The notes below the pieces were generated by a model. The model searched no databases, was not told where the DNA came from, and saw only the letters and a list, made by a program, of their open reading frames with translations. 64,000 nt of DNA from Cereibacter azotoformans (GTDB lineage: Bacteria; Pseudomonadota; Alphaproteobacteria; Rhodobacterales; Rhodobacteraceae), in NCBI GenBank assembly GCA_017599285.1, contig JAGFXX010000001.1, positions 1,178,001 through 1,242,000 on the forward strand, given 5' to 3'. This document shows positions 1 through 7,454 of this stretch, piece by piece. Made by a program: the position numbers and the translations under genes. Numbering within the stretch: position 1 is the first letter of the stretch; the number at the start of each line of letters is the position of its first letter.

Positions 1-154
1 CGGCCTGCAGCGCCTCGGCGATCGCGCGCTTTTCGGCGCGGGAGAAGGCCACGCCCGCCGTCTGCTCGCCGTCGCGCAGGGTGGTGTCGCAGAGCGCGAC
101 CGGGGCCAGCGGGCTCTGGGTCAGGAAGCTGGCCGCGGACTGTTGTCGCGACAT
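1..154 (-). CDS. nifV: Homocitrate synthase NifV (N-terminal fragment, cut by window edge)
   Basis: Only the first 51 codons lie in the window; the rest is beyond base 1. The fragment contains [15 protein letters not shown], the N-terminal signature of the homocitrate/isopropylmalate synthase family. NifV condenses acetyl-CoA with 2-oxoglutarate to give homocitrate, the organic ligand of FeMo-cofactor. The ATG at 154-152 shares one base with the nifS stop codon (TGATG), so translation is probably coupled to nifS. It is the last visible gene of the iscA-nifU-nifS-nifV unit. The family signature alone does not separate it from other homocitrate-type synthases; the position next to nifS makes NifV the best call. 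Confidence 0.93.
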   Translation of the reverse strand, partial: MSRQQSAASFLTQSPLAPVALCDTTLRDGEQTAGVAFSRAEKRAIAEALQA

Positions 155-1317
155 CACCGCACCTCCTCGGCCGTGAAGGGAGAGAGCGCGCGCAGCTGCG
201 CCACGATCGGCGGCAGCGCCTCGAGGACGCGGTCAATCTCGGCCGCCGTCGTCCCGCGCGAGAGCGAGAAGCGGATCGCCCCGTGGGCGGCCGTGAAGGG
301 CACCTTCATCGCGCGGATGACATGGCTCGGCTCCATCGCGCCCGAGGCGCAGGCCGCCCCCGACGAGACGCAGATCCCTGCGCGGTCCAGCAGCATCAGG
401 ATCGCCTCGCCCTCGGCCAGCTCGAAGGCAAGGCACGAGGTGTTGGGCAGACGATCCAGCGGGTCGCCCAGCACGCGCACCTTCGGGATGCGGGCGAGGA
501 TCCCCTGCTCCAGCCGGTCGCGCAGCAGACGCATTCCGCCGTGGTCCACCGACTGCGCCAGCTCGGCCGCGCGGCCAAGGCCCACGATGCCGGGGATGTT
601 CTCGGTCCCGGCCCGACGCCCGCGCTCCTGCTTGCCGCCGCGGATCAGGGGCTGGAACGGCACGCCCTTGCGCAGCCAGAGCGCGCCCACGCCCTTGGGC
701 CCGTGGAACTTGTGCGCGCTGATCGAGAGCATGTCGATATCGGTCCCGCGCAGCGCGACCGGCACCTTGCCCGCGGCCTGCACCGCATCGGTGTGAAAGA
801 GCGCCCCCTCCCGATGCGCCAGCTCGGCCAGCCCCTCGACCGGAAAGACGGTGCCGGTCTCGTTGTTGGCCCACATGAGCGTGACCAGCGCCACCCGCGG
901 CGACAGCGCCGCGCGATAGGCGTCGATGTCGAGCCGGCCGTCACCATCCACCGGAATGCGGTGGACGGTGACGCCCTCATGCCGTTCGAGCTGCTCGCAG
1001 AGCGCGAGCACGGCGGCATGTTCGACCGTCGAGGCCACGATCTCGCGCCGGGCCGGATCGGCGGCCAGCGCCGAGCGGATCGCGGTCGTGTCGGCCTCGG
1101 TGCCGCCGGAGGTGAAGAGGATCTCGCTCTCGACCTCGGCCCCCACCAGCTCCTGCACCGCGCGCCGCGCCGCCGACAGGGCGCGCGCGGGCCCACGCCC
1201 CAGCGCGTGAAGCGACGAAGGATTGCCGAACTCGTCGGTCAGGAAGGGCAGCATCGCCTCGAGCACCTCGGGCGCAAGCCGCGTGGTCGCGTTGTTGTCG
1301 AGGTAGATCCGCTCCAT
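154..1317 (-). CDS. nifS: Cysteine desulfurase NifS
   Basis: PLP enzyme that releases sulfur from cysteine for nitrogenase Fe-S and cofactor assembly, 387 aa, the usual NifS length. Visible motifs: the N-terminal YLDNNATT, the PLP-binding lysine in [10 protein letters not shown] (about K203), and the catalytic cysteine in SSGAACASG (about C323), where the usual SSGSAC has Ala for Ser. I start at the ATG at 1317 because it overlaps the nifU stop as TGATG; a GTG one codon upstream is also in frame. The stop likewise overlaps the nifV start. NifS works with NifU, encoded immediately upstream. Confidence 0.97.
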   Translation of the reverse strand: MERIYLDNNATTRLAPEVLEAMLPFLTDEFGNPSSLHALGRGPARALSAARRAVQELVGAEVESEILFTSGGTEADTTAIRSALAADPARREIVASTVEHAAVLALCEQLERHEGVTVHRIPVDGDGRLDIDAYRAALSPRVALVTLMWANNETGTVFPVEGLAELAHREGALFHTDAVQAAGKVPVALRGTDIDMLSISAHKFHGPKGVGALWLRKGVPFQPLIRGGKQERGRRAGTENIPGIVGLGRAAELAQSVDHGGMRLLRDRLEQGILARIPKVRVLGDPLDRLPNTSCLAFELAEGEAILMLLDRAGICVSSGAACASGAMEPSHVIRAMKVPFTAAHGAIRFSLSRGTTAAEIDRVLEALPPIVAQLRALSPFTAEEVR

Positions 1318-2042
1318 CACCGCGCCCCCGCGATGGCGACCAGCGCGCGTTTCTCTTCGGGGATCACCCGGATCGGGCGGCCGAGCGCATCGGCCAGGCG
1401 CTTCTGCAGCCCGCCCAGCGTGAGCGCCGCCAGCTGGCAGCCCGAACAGGCGCCCGTCAGATGGACCCGCACCTTCGATCCGTCGACCGCAAGCAGCGTC
1501 ACATCGCCTCCGTCTGCCCGCAGCCGCGGGCGGACGGTCTCGATCACCTCCGCGATCAGCCGGGCCTCCTCGTCGGGCGACAGCGGCACGTCCCGGACCG
1601 TGCGCGGCTTGGATTCATGCCGGGGCGCCAGAAGCTTCACCGCCGCCGCTGGGGCCGGAGCGGCTTGGGGCGGCTCGAAGCTCCGCCCCTCGAACTGGCA
1701 GAGCGCCATCTGCAGCGCCGTCCAGGCAAGCTCCGCCGCCCGCCGCCGTGCCCCCAGCCCGCCCAAAGCCGCGTCGAGGGCATCGACGCTCAGCCCCCGC
1801 GCCGCCTCGAGGCCAAGCCCCGTCACCATCACCGTCAGGGCCGAACAGCAGACGATCTCTTCCCCGCCGAACGCCTGAAAGCGGGCCTCGGCCACCACGC
1901 CGGCCTCGATCCGCAGCATCAGCCGGATCGCGTCGCCGCCCTCCAGCGAGCCCGCGCTTCCCACGGCATTGGCCGCCTCGAGCGGACCTGCGTTGCGCGG
2001 ATTGTAGAAATGGTCGAGCGCCTTTTCCGAAAAGTCGAGCAT
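1317..2042 (-). CDS. nifU: NifU-type Fe-S protein with degenerate scaffold domain
   Basis: 241 aa, shorter than the three-domain Azotobacter NifU (about 312 aa). Residues 1-120 align with the IscU-like scaffold (HFYNPRNAG, SALTVMV), but the three scaffold cysteines look lost: GSLSCGD is GSLEGGD, FGCGSA is FGGEEI, and the third cysteine position has no Cys. The central [2Fe-2S] domain is absent; a Pro/Ala-rich linker (about 125-150) leads to a C-terminal Nfu domain that keeps the CxxC (LTGACSGCQ). Fe-S transfer by the Nfu domain is therefore better supported than cluster assembly on the N-terminal domain. It lies between iscA and nifS. Confidence 0.9.
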   Translation of the reverse strand: MLDFSEKALDHFYNPRNAGPLEAANAVGSAGSLEGGDAIRLMLRIEAGVVAEARFQAFGGEEIVCCSALTVMVTGLGLEAARGLSVDALDAALGGLGARRRAAELAWTALQMALCQFEGRSFEPPQAAPAPAAAVKLLAPRHESKPRTVRDVPLSPDEEARLIAEVIETVRPRLRADGGDVTLLAVDGSKVRVHLTGACSGCQLAALTLGGLQKRLADALGRPIRVIPEEKRALVAIAGAR

Positions 2043-2051
2043 CCCATCACC

Positions 2052-2372
2052 TCAGCAGAAGGACTTGCCGCAACCGCAGCCACCCTGGGCGTTGGGATTG
2101 TCGAACACGAAGCCCGTGCCCTCGATCGAGGTCACGAAGTCGATGGTGGCGCCCTTGAGATACTCGCCGCTCTGCGGGTCGATCAGCACCCGCACCCCCT
2201 CGGCCTCGACCACGAGATCGTCCTCGGCCTCCTTCAGCTCCAGCGACATGCCGTATTTCAGTCCGGCACATCCACCGGATTGCACCATGAGTCGAAGGCC
2301 GATGACGGGCTGGCCAGAGCCTTCGATGGCTCCCCTGATGGCGGCTTGGGCGGCGGGGGTAATCTGGATCAT
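2052..2372 (-). CDS. iscA: Nif-associated A-type Fe-S carrier (IscA/HesB family)
   Basis: 106 aa. A-type carriers bind Fe-S clusters or iron through three cysteines, seen here as GGCAGL and the C-terminal GGCGCGKSF. An in-frame extension upstream exists, but the start MIQITPAA at 2372 has AGGAGA at the right spacing and fits family length. It is the first gene of the iscA-nifU-nifS-nifV unit and lies 41 bases downstream of a -24/-12 promoter, so it is probably the nif-dedicated carrier (called iscA-nif or iscN elsewhere). A second A-type gene at 60404 is the likely housekeeping copy. Confidence 0.93.
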   Translation of the reverse strand: MIQITPAAQAAIRGAIEGSGQPVIGLRLMVQSGGCAGLKYGMSLELKEAEDDLVVEAEGVRVLIDPQSGEYLKGATIDFVTSIEGTGFVFDNPNAQGGCGCGKSFC

Positions 2373-2412
2373 CCGAACTCTCCTGCATGTCGCGAGGCTC
2401 CCGACCAGGTAG

Positions 2413-2429
2413 AAGCACGCACCATGCCA
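2413..2429 (-). promoter_or_regulatory. Sigma-54 (-24/-12) promoter of the iscA-nifUSV unit
   Basis: On the minus strand TGGCATGGTGCGTGCTT has GG and GC elements separated by ten bases, as in the RpoN consensus TGGCAC-N5-TTGC. It lies 41 bases upstream of the iscA ATG. Very similar elements precede nifE, nifH and nifB. Confidence 0.85.
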
Positions 2430-2504
2430 AGTCTGGAAACGCCCTTCCGTCAGAGACTTGCCGCACCACCCCGGCACGAAGAGGTCCTGATCGGAACGCG
2501 ACAA

Positions 2505-2520
2505 TGACGGGTTTGCGACA
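2505..2520. promoter_or_regulatory. Possible degenerate NifA upstream activator site
   Basis: TGA-N10-ACA, one mismatch from the NifA site TGT-N10-ACA, about 80 bases upstream of the -24 element of the iscA promoter. No exact site was found here. The placement fits a NifA site but the match is weak. Confidence 0.35.
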
Positions 2521-2539
2521 GAGGTTAAGCCGGCCGGCG

Positions 2540-3079
2540 TCAGTCGGTGTCAGGGCCGAAGCAGAGGGGTTTTTCCGCGCAGTCGTCGCAATGCGGCGCA
2601 AGGCACATCGCACCGCCATTGTCGCTGCAGATCTGGCGGTAGAAGAAGCGTTTCCACCGCATGTTGCGGGTGTTGGCGGCATGGAGACGCGGGAAATGCC
2701 GCGCGATCAGCCCCCCCAGATGGGCGCGCGACGGCAGGCCCAGATCCTCCCACAGGTGGCTCGGCTCCAGCGACCGCCGGGCGAGGATCGCCGCCAGCCA
2801 GCGCGCCTCGTCGCCCCCGCGCCCCCCGCGCCACAGCAGCAGCGTCGCAATGTCCGCCTGCTCGAGCGGGACGGGCGACAACGGCAACAGCGACGGCAGC
2901 GCAAGGCCGGGGCACCAGCGCGCGACCAGAGCCTGCAGCGCGGCAGGCTCGAGCCCCAGAAGGTCGGTCAGCTCACCCCGGCCCCGCGCATGATCGCGCA
3001 GGGCATGGGCGAGGATCGCGGCGAAATCCGCCCGGTCGGCGTCGTGGTCCTCGAAGAGGTCAGCGCTCCACTGGTTCAT
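2540..3079 (-). CDS. nifQ: NifQ, molybdenum donor protein for FeMo-cofactor
   Basis: 179 aa. NifQ binds a Mo-Fe-S cluster and supplies molybdenum to NifE-NifN/NifH. The family cysteine cluster C-x4-C-x2-C-x5-C is intact near the C-terminus (CLAPHCDDCAEKPLCF), preceded by the conserved MRWKRFFYRQ block. The start MNQWSADLF at 3079 lies inside the end of fdxB (20-base overlap); further in-frame upstream starts would overlap more. It closes the nifENX-DUF269-fdxB-nifQ unit; I see no convincing intrinsic terminator after it. Confidence 0.93.
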   Translation of the reverse strand: MNQWSADLFEDHDADRADFAAILAHALRDHARGRGELTDLLGLEPAALQALVARWCPGLALPSLLPLSPVPLEQADIATLLLWRGGRGGDEARWLAAILARRSLEPSHLWEDLGLPSRAHLGGLIARHFPRLHAANTRNMRWKRFFYRQICSDNGGAMCLAPHCDDCAEKPLCFGPDTD

Positions 3080-3365
3080 GGGTCTGGCAATCCTTGGGGC
3101 AGACCCGGTTGCAGGCGCCGCAGCCGACACAGGCATCCGGGTTGACCATGATCATCACCTTGCGGAGGATCTCGTCGTCATCGTCATCCTCGTCGTCCGA
3201 ACATTCGACCAGATCGCCGTCCTCGTTGACGCCGCGGAGCGTCATCACGTCCCGGCCGCAGACCTTGTAGCAGCGGCCGCAGCCGATGCATTTCTCGATG
3301 TCGATGGCGGTCAGGAACCTGGGCGTGTATTCGACCCCGCCCCGGGTGTAAGCGGTAATGAACAA
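3060..3365 (-). CDS. fdxB: Nif-specific 4Fe-4S ferredoxin III (FdxB)
   Basis: 101 aa ferredoxin with two cluster motifs, CIGCGRCYKVC (about residues 26-36) and CVGCGACNRVCPKDC near the C-terminus, separated by a very acidic stretch (SDDEDDDDDE). The acidic insert and the position between the DUF269 gene and nifQ match the nif-specific ferredoxin III family, known in Rhodobacter capsulatus as fdxB. It probably carries electrons for cofactor assembly or nitrogenase. The first motif lacks the usual proline after the fourth cysteine (VCGRD). Confidence 0.93.
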   Translation of the reverse strand: MFITAYTRGGVEYTPRFLTAIDIEKCIGCGRCYKVCGRDVMTLRGVNEDGDLVECSDDEDDDDDEILRKVMIMVNPDACVGCGACNRVCPKDCQTHEPVER

Positions 3366-3443
3366 GGTTGTCTCCTGTCTGGGCGCGGTCTGGGCGCCGG
3401 GATGGGTTCGAGGCCGTGCGGGCCGGAACGGCAGGCGGGCCGT

Positions 3444-3914
3444 TCAGTCGCGGGCGGCCTCGGGATGGGTTTCGATCTTCCTCACGGCATCGGCCGTCAG
3501 CTTCTCGCCCGCCTCGGCCAGCTTTTCGTAGGTGGCAAAGCCGAAGCGATGCACGTCGCGCATGTGCTTCGAGATCAGCACGAGGCTGCCGCCGATCAGC
3601 ACCACCCGGCCAAAGCCCTCGTGGTGGAACTTCGCCATCTGGCCGGCCATGACGCCCGTGCGCTTTTCCACCAGGAGGCCCACGGCGTCATAGAACTTCT
3701 CGATCCGGGCGATGGTCTCGGGTTCGGGGTCGCTGATGATCGGCATCTCGCGGCGTTCCTCGGGGGTGAGGATGTAGTCCGCCAGCAGCTCGGCGTCGCT
3801 CTTGCCGTCCCAGTGGCCGTAGCTGTCCTGCGCCCGGACGATCGAGGCGAGCTGGTCGAGATAGTCGCTCGCCGGATAGAGGCCCCCGCGCGGAAGGGTT
3901 GCGGTCTCGGTCAT
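3444..3914 (-). CDS. NifX-associated protein, DUF269 family
   Basis: 156 aa, mostly helical and soluble, with no signal peptide. It belongs to the family always found directly behind nifX in nif clusters (often called ORF4 or NifX-associated protein). The conserved part includes FHHEGFGRVVLIGG and the C-terminal KLTADAVRKIE. The molecular role is not settled; the genetic linkage suggests a function in FeMo-cofactor precursor handling. Its ATG at 3914 shares a base with the nifX stop (TGATG), so it is translationally coupled to nifX. Confidence 0.93.
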   Translation of the reverse strand: MTETATLPRGGLYPASDYLDQLASIVRAQDSYGHWDGKSDAELLADYILTPEERREMPIISDPEPETIARIEKFYDAVGLLVEKRTGVMAGQMAKFHHEGFGRVVLIGGSLVLISKHMRDVHRFGFATYEKLAEAGEKLTADAVRKIETHPEAARD

Positions 3915-4345
3915 CAGACATCCTCCCCGATGAAGCTGGCGGCGGGTCGGCCGAGCACCTTGCGCAGGAAGGGCGGGATGTTGCCGTTCAGCATGGTCTG
4001 GACCTGCCCGATCACGTCGGTGATCGGCTCGGGGTCCTTGCGCTTGATCGGGTGGACGCCGGCGCGCACCACCTTGGCCGCCGCCGGCCCGCCGATGGCC
4101 AGCACGAACAGCAGCGCGCAGCCCGCCAACGCCTCCACCTTCGGCGTGATGCGGTCGGCGCTGTCGTCATGCTTGCCGCCCTGATCGGTGGTGGCGTCGA
4201 ACTCGATCGCTTCCACAAAACGGGCGCTTTTCGCGGAAACTTCCCAGATCGCGAAACTCCGGCACGAGCCGAAATGCGCGTCGAGATGTTCGAGGTCGTT
4301 CGAGGCGATGGCGATCCTGAGGGGCGTGTCGGCCGGGTCGGTCAT
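3914..4345 (-). CDS. nifX: NifX, FeMo-cofactor precursor carrier
   Basis: 143 aa. NifX binds the NifB-cofactor and a late FeMo-co precursor and passes it between NifB and NifE-NifN. The NifX/NifB-C-terminal-type dinitrogenase fold is recognisable by LRIAIASNDLEHLDAHFGSC at the N-terminus and CALLFVLAIGGPAAAKVV in the middle. The start at 4345 (MTDPADTP) leaves 13 bases after nifN; upstream in-frame starts would run into nifN. It is coupled to the DUF269 gene downstream. Confidence 0.95.
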   Translation of the reverse strand: MTDPADTPLRIAIASNDLEHLDAHFGSCRSFAIWEVSAKSARFVEAIEFDATTDQGGKHDDSADRITPKVEALAGCALLFVLAIGGPAAAKVVRAGVHPIKRKDPEPITDVIGQVQTMLNGNIPPFLRKVLGRPAASFIGEDV

Positions 4346-4358
4346 GGTGGGCTCCGGT

Positions 4359-5726
4359 TCAATGATGCGAAGGCGGCGGGGTGGCATGGTCGAACTCCGG
4401 GGAGATGCGGGCGGCGCCGAAATCCTCCGGGCGCGGCCGGTGCGGGTGCGAAAGGACGGCGTTGGCCACCTCGAACAGGAAGGCGCGGGTGCCGCGATAG
4501 CCGGTCCGGCAGGCATCCATCGCCCCCAGCCGGTCGAAGATCGGAAAGCCCGCGCGGACATGCGGCAGGCCGAGCCGCTCGGCCATCATGCGGCCGTGGG
4601 CGTGCGTGAGCAGAAGTTGACAGCCGTCACGCTCGGCCGCCCGCTCCAGATCGCCCAGATCGCCCACCGCCACCTCGGCCACCGGCAGCCTCTCGGCCGC
4701 GGCGGTGGCGGTGGTGGTGACGCAGGTCAGTTCGGCCCCCATCGCGGCCAGCGTCGTGCCGAGGGCGAAGCCGAGGTCGGGCTCCAGCCCCATGGCGACC
4801 CTGAGGCCGCCGATGTGGAAATGCGCGTCCAGCATCGCGTCCGACAGCCGCGCCCGGTCGCGCCGAAGGCTGGCCGGAACCTCGGCCCCCGAGAGCCGCA
4901 TCAGGGTCGCCACGAAGGCATCCACGGCCTTGAGGCCGGTGAGCGAGGGAAAGACATGCGCCGGCACGCCCAAGGCCGCGAGCCTGTCCGCCGCCGGGCG
5001 CATCGCCTCGCCGATGGCCAGCGTCGCGACCGAGCCGCCCATCGTGGCGATGTCGGCCAGCCGCGTGCCGCCCAGCGAATGGCCGCGCCAGTCCTCGGCC
5101 AGATGGCCGTCGAGCGACAGGGACAGGTCGGGCAGGATCACCGGCGTCAGGCCGAAGGCGCGGATCATGCCCGCCACCTCCTCGATGTCGGCGGCGGTCA
5201 TGTTCGCGCCCGGCAGCAGGTTCACCTGCCGCACGCGCCGCGGCACCTCGACCACCAGCGCGTCGATGATCGCCTCGACCGCGCGGGCCCAGCCCTCCTC
5301 GAGCCCGCCGGCGAAGTCGGGCGTCGCGGCATAGACCACCGCCGTATCGGCAAAGTCGGTCCGCCGGCGCAGCATCTCGCGCAGTTCGCCCGCCACGTCC
5401 TCGCCCCGCGTCTCGACCAGCGCGGTCGAGGCGATGCCGATGAAGGCGGGCTTCGCGCGCTTGCGGATGTTCTCGATCGCCTCCTCGATCTGCTCGCCGC
5501 CGCCGAGGATCGCGGAGACCTCGTTCATCGCGGTGGTCTGAAGCGGGATCGCCTCCTTGAAGTGGCGGACCATGTGGACCATGGCAAAGGCCGTGCAGCC
5601 CTGCGCGCCGTGAAAGAGCGGGATGGCGCCCTCGATGCCGAGGTAGGCCATTGCCGCGCCCAGCGGGGCCGAGACCTTCAACGGGTTGGTGGAGAGCGCG
5701 CGGTCGGGGTGGATCAGGCGGGCCAT
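4359..5726 (-). CDS. nifN: FeMo-cofactor scaffold subunit NifN
   Basis: 455 aa. Beta-type subunit of the NifE2N2 scaffold on which NifB-cofactor matures to FeMo-co. The NifK-like N-terminus keeps the bridging-cluster cysteine motif HGAQGC (C44) and the following FAMVHMVRHFKEA block. The start at 5726 shares a base with the nifE stop (TGATG), which picks this ATG over an upstream in-frame one and suggests equimolar synthesis with NifE. The C-terminus ends in a short His/Pro tail (ATPPPSHH). Confidence 0.96.
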   Translation of the reverse strand: MARLIHPDRALSTNPLKVSAPLGAAMAYLGIEGAIPLFHGAQGCTAFAMVHMVRHFKEAIPLQTTAMNEVSAILGGGEQIEEAIENIRKRAKPAFIGIASTALVETRGEDVAGELREMLRRRTDFADTAVVYAATPDFAGGLEEGWARAVEAIIDALVVEVPRRVRQVNLLPGANMTAADIEEVAGMIRAFGLTPVILPDLSLSLDGHLAEDWRGHSLGGTRLADIATMGGSVATLAIGEAMRPAADRLAALGVPAHVFPSLTGLKAVDAFVATLMRLSGAEVPASLRRDRARLSDAMLDAHFHIGGLRVAMGLEPDLGFALGTTLAAMGAELTCVTTTATAAAERLPVAEVAVGDLGDLERAAERDGCQLLLTHAHGRMMAERLGLPHVRAGFPIFDRLGAMDACRTGYRGTRAFLFEVANAVLSHPHRPRPEDFGAARISPEFDHATPPPSHH

Positions 5727-7189
5727 CAGCAATCCTCGAAATCGGCTTTCGAGCCGGGCACGGAGGCCAGCACGAAAGGTGCGTCGGGAGCCTCGCAGGC
5801 CGGCACCTCCCACGGCGCGGGCTCCCGCAGGTCGGCCCACATCGGGTTGTTCACCGCGCGGTCGATGGCGCGGACCAGTTCGACCATGCCCATGTAACCG
5901 GCGTAGGGTTCGTGCTTTTCCTGGTTCACGTCGATCCAGGGCACGCGCGCCTTCAGCGCCACGAACTGCGACCGCCCGCCCGACATCAGCACGTCGGCCC
6001 GCGCCTCGCGCAGCAGGCGATACATCTCGGCCGGCGCCATGTTCTCATACATGTGGGCGTCGGTGCCCATGATCTCGGTGACGCGCCCGCGGTCGCCGTC
6101 GGTCGCCTTGCGCATCGAGGTGCCGACCACCTCGATCCCCAGTTCCTGCAGGGCCGAGACCACCGACCAGGTCTTGTGCCCGCCGGTGTAGAGAAGCACG
6201 CGGCGCCCCCCGACCCGCGGGCGGAGGGGAGCAAGCTCCGCCCGGGTCCGCGCCTCTTCCTCGGCGATGAGGGCCTCGCAGCGGGGAAGAAGGTCTGCGG
6301 GGGCGCCGCGCTCCACCAGCATCCGGCACAGGGTGCGCAGCGCGGCGGAGGTGTCGGAGATGCCGTAGAAGCTGCCCTCGAACCACGGGATGCCGTGGCG
6401 TTCCTCCAGCTTGCGGGCGATGGCCATGAAGGCGTGCGAGCAGACCAGCATCGTCACCCGCGCGCGGTGCATCATCGCCACCTGCGCATAGCGCGCATCG
6501 CCCGAGATCGAGCCAAGGATGCGGATGCCCAGCCGGTCGAGCAGCGGCTTCACCTGCCAGAGCTCGCCCGACAGGTTGAAGTCGCCGATGATGTTGATGT
6601 CGGTCAGGCCCGGCTCGGCGGGCTCCATCGTGCCCACCACATGCTCGACCAGCGCATCCACGCCCAGCTTGTTGCCGAGGTTCTTCGAGCCGACATAGCC
6701 CGGCACGTTGACCGGGATCACCGGCCGCCCGAACCGTTCGGTGGCGGCCTTGCAGACGGCGCCGATGTCATCCCCGATCAGCGCGGTCACGCAGGTGGCA
6801 TAGACGAAGACCGCGGCCGGGTTCTCCTGCGCGATCACCTCGCGGATGGCGCGGTAGAGCTTCTTCTCGCCGTTGCCCATCACGATGTCGAGTTCGGTCA
6901 GGTCGGTGGTGAAGCCCTTGCGATACAGCTCCGACCCCGACGAGGCCGAGCCGCGGTTGTCCCAGCCGTTGCCCCAGCAGGCGAGCGGGGCATGGACCAG
7001 ATGCGCCACGTCGGTGATCGGCTGCAGCGCGATCATCGCGCCGTCGAAGGCGCAGCCGCCCGCCGCGGCGCCGGGGGTGAGCTGCTTGGCGCAGCCCTTC
7101 TTGCGCTCGGCCTCGGGCTTGGCGGCGTTGGTCGCGCAGCCGGGCTCGTGAAAGGCGTCCTGGATCTTCTGCTTCAAGGCTTCCGACAT
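5726..7189 (-). CDS. nifE: FeMo-cofactor scaffold subunit NifE
   Basis: 487 aa. Alpha-type subunit of the NifE2N2 scaffold. Family features: the N-terminal cysteine-rich stretch with KKGCAKQLTPG, GGCAFDGA (C46), HAPLACWGNGWDNR and the later FNLSGELWQVKPLLDRLG. The start at 7189 has AGGAG eight bases upstream; longer in-frame starts would run through the promoter. It is the first gene of the nifE-nifN-nifX-DUF269-fdxB-nifQ unit and has a strong -24/-12 element with two NifA sites in front. Confidence 0.97.
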   Translation of the reverse strand: MSEALKQKIQDAFHEPGCATNAAKPEAERKKGCAKQLTPGAAAGGCAFDGAMIALQPITDVAHLVHAPLACWGNGWDNRGSASSGSELYRKGFTTDLTELDIVMGNGEKKLYRAIREVIAQENPAAVFVYATCVTALIGDDIGAVCKAATERFGRPVIPVNVPGYVGSKNLGNKLGVDALVEHVVGTMEPAEPGLTDINIIGDFNLSGELWQVKPLLDRLGIRILGSISGDARYAQVAMMHRARVTMLVCSHAFMAIARKLEERHGIPWFEGSFYGISDTSAALRTLCRMLVERGAPADLLPRCEALIAEEEARTRAELAPLRPRVGGRRVLLYTGGHKTWSVVSALQELGIEVVGTSMRKATDGDRGRVTEIMGTDAHMYENMAPAEMYRLLREARADVLMSGGRSQFVALKARVPWIDVNQEKHEPYAGYMGMVELVRAIDRAVNNPMWADLREPAPWEVPACEAPDAPFVLASVPGSKADFEDC

Positions 7190-7219
7190 GCGCGGCTCCT
7201 GTCCCGTCACCGAAGGGGA

Positions 7220-7236
7220 AAGCACGCAGCGTGCCA
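7220..7236 (-). promoter_or_regulatory. Sigma-54 (-24/-12) promoter of nifE
   Basis: Minus-strand TGGCACGCTGCGTGCTT: a perfect TGGCAC -24 element and GC at -12, with the GG-N10-GC spacing. The ATG of nifE is 31 bases downstream. Confidence 0.9.
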
Positions 7237-7331
7237 GGTTGCGGAAACGGCAGGAGGGCGCTGGACGGGAAGGGAAATCCCGCGCTGCGGCGAGAACCAC
7301 CGATGCGAAAGCAGCGTCCTGCGCCACGGCT

Positions 7332-7347
7332 TGTCCCCTGCCGGACA
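7332..7347. promoter_or_regulatory. NifA upstream activator site 1 for nifE
   Basis: TGTCCCCTGCCGGACA is an exact TGT-N10-ACA. It lies about 100 bases upstream of the nifE -24 element, the usual distance for NifA enhancers. Confidence 0.85.
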
Positions 7348-7351
7348 CGCA

Positions 7352-7367
7352 TGTCGCATCCCGGACA
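7352..7367. promoter_or_regulatory. NifA upstream activator site 2 for nifE
   Basis: TGTCGCATCCCGGACA is a second exact TGT-N10-ACA. It starts exactly 20 bases from the first site, about two helical turns, so both dimers would face the same side of the helix. Confidence 0.85.
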
Positions 7368-7374
7368 CGACCCC

Positions 7375-7407
7375 GGAACAGAAACGGCCGGTGCGGGGCA
7401 CCGGCCG
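7375..7407 (-). terminator. Intrinsic terminator of nifHDK
   Basis: Perfect 10-bp stem CGGCCGGTGC / GCACCGGCCG with a 3-base loop (7385-7407), followed on the minus strand by TTTCTGTT. It lies about 50 bases beyond the nifK stop and just upstream of the nifE activator sites. Confidence 0.85.
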
Positions 7408-7454
7408 GTCTGCGCCTGGCTGGCACGGGCACCCGAAGGCGCGCCGCGCGGGGC

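Noticed and set aside
283-1878. Very long plus-strand open frame over nifS and nifU
   Set aside because: It is antisense to two clear genes, has no family motifs and has no ribosome site; long opposite-strand frames are expected at this GC content.
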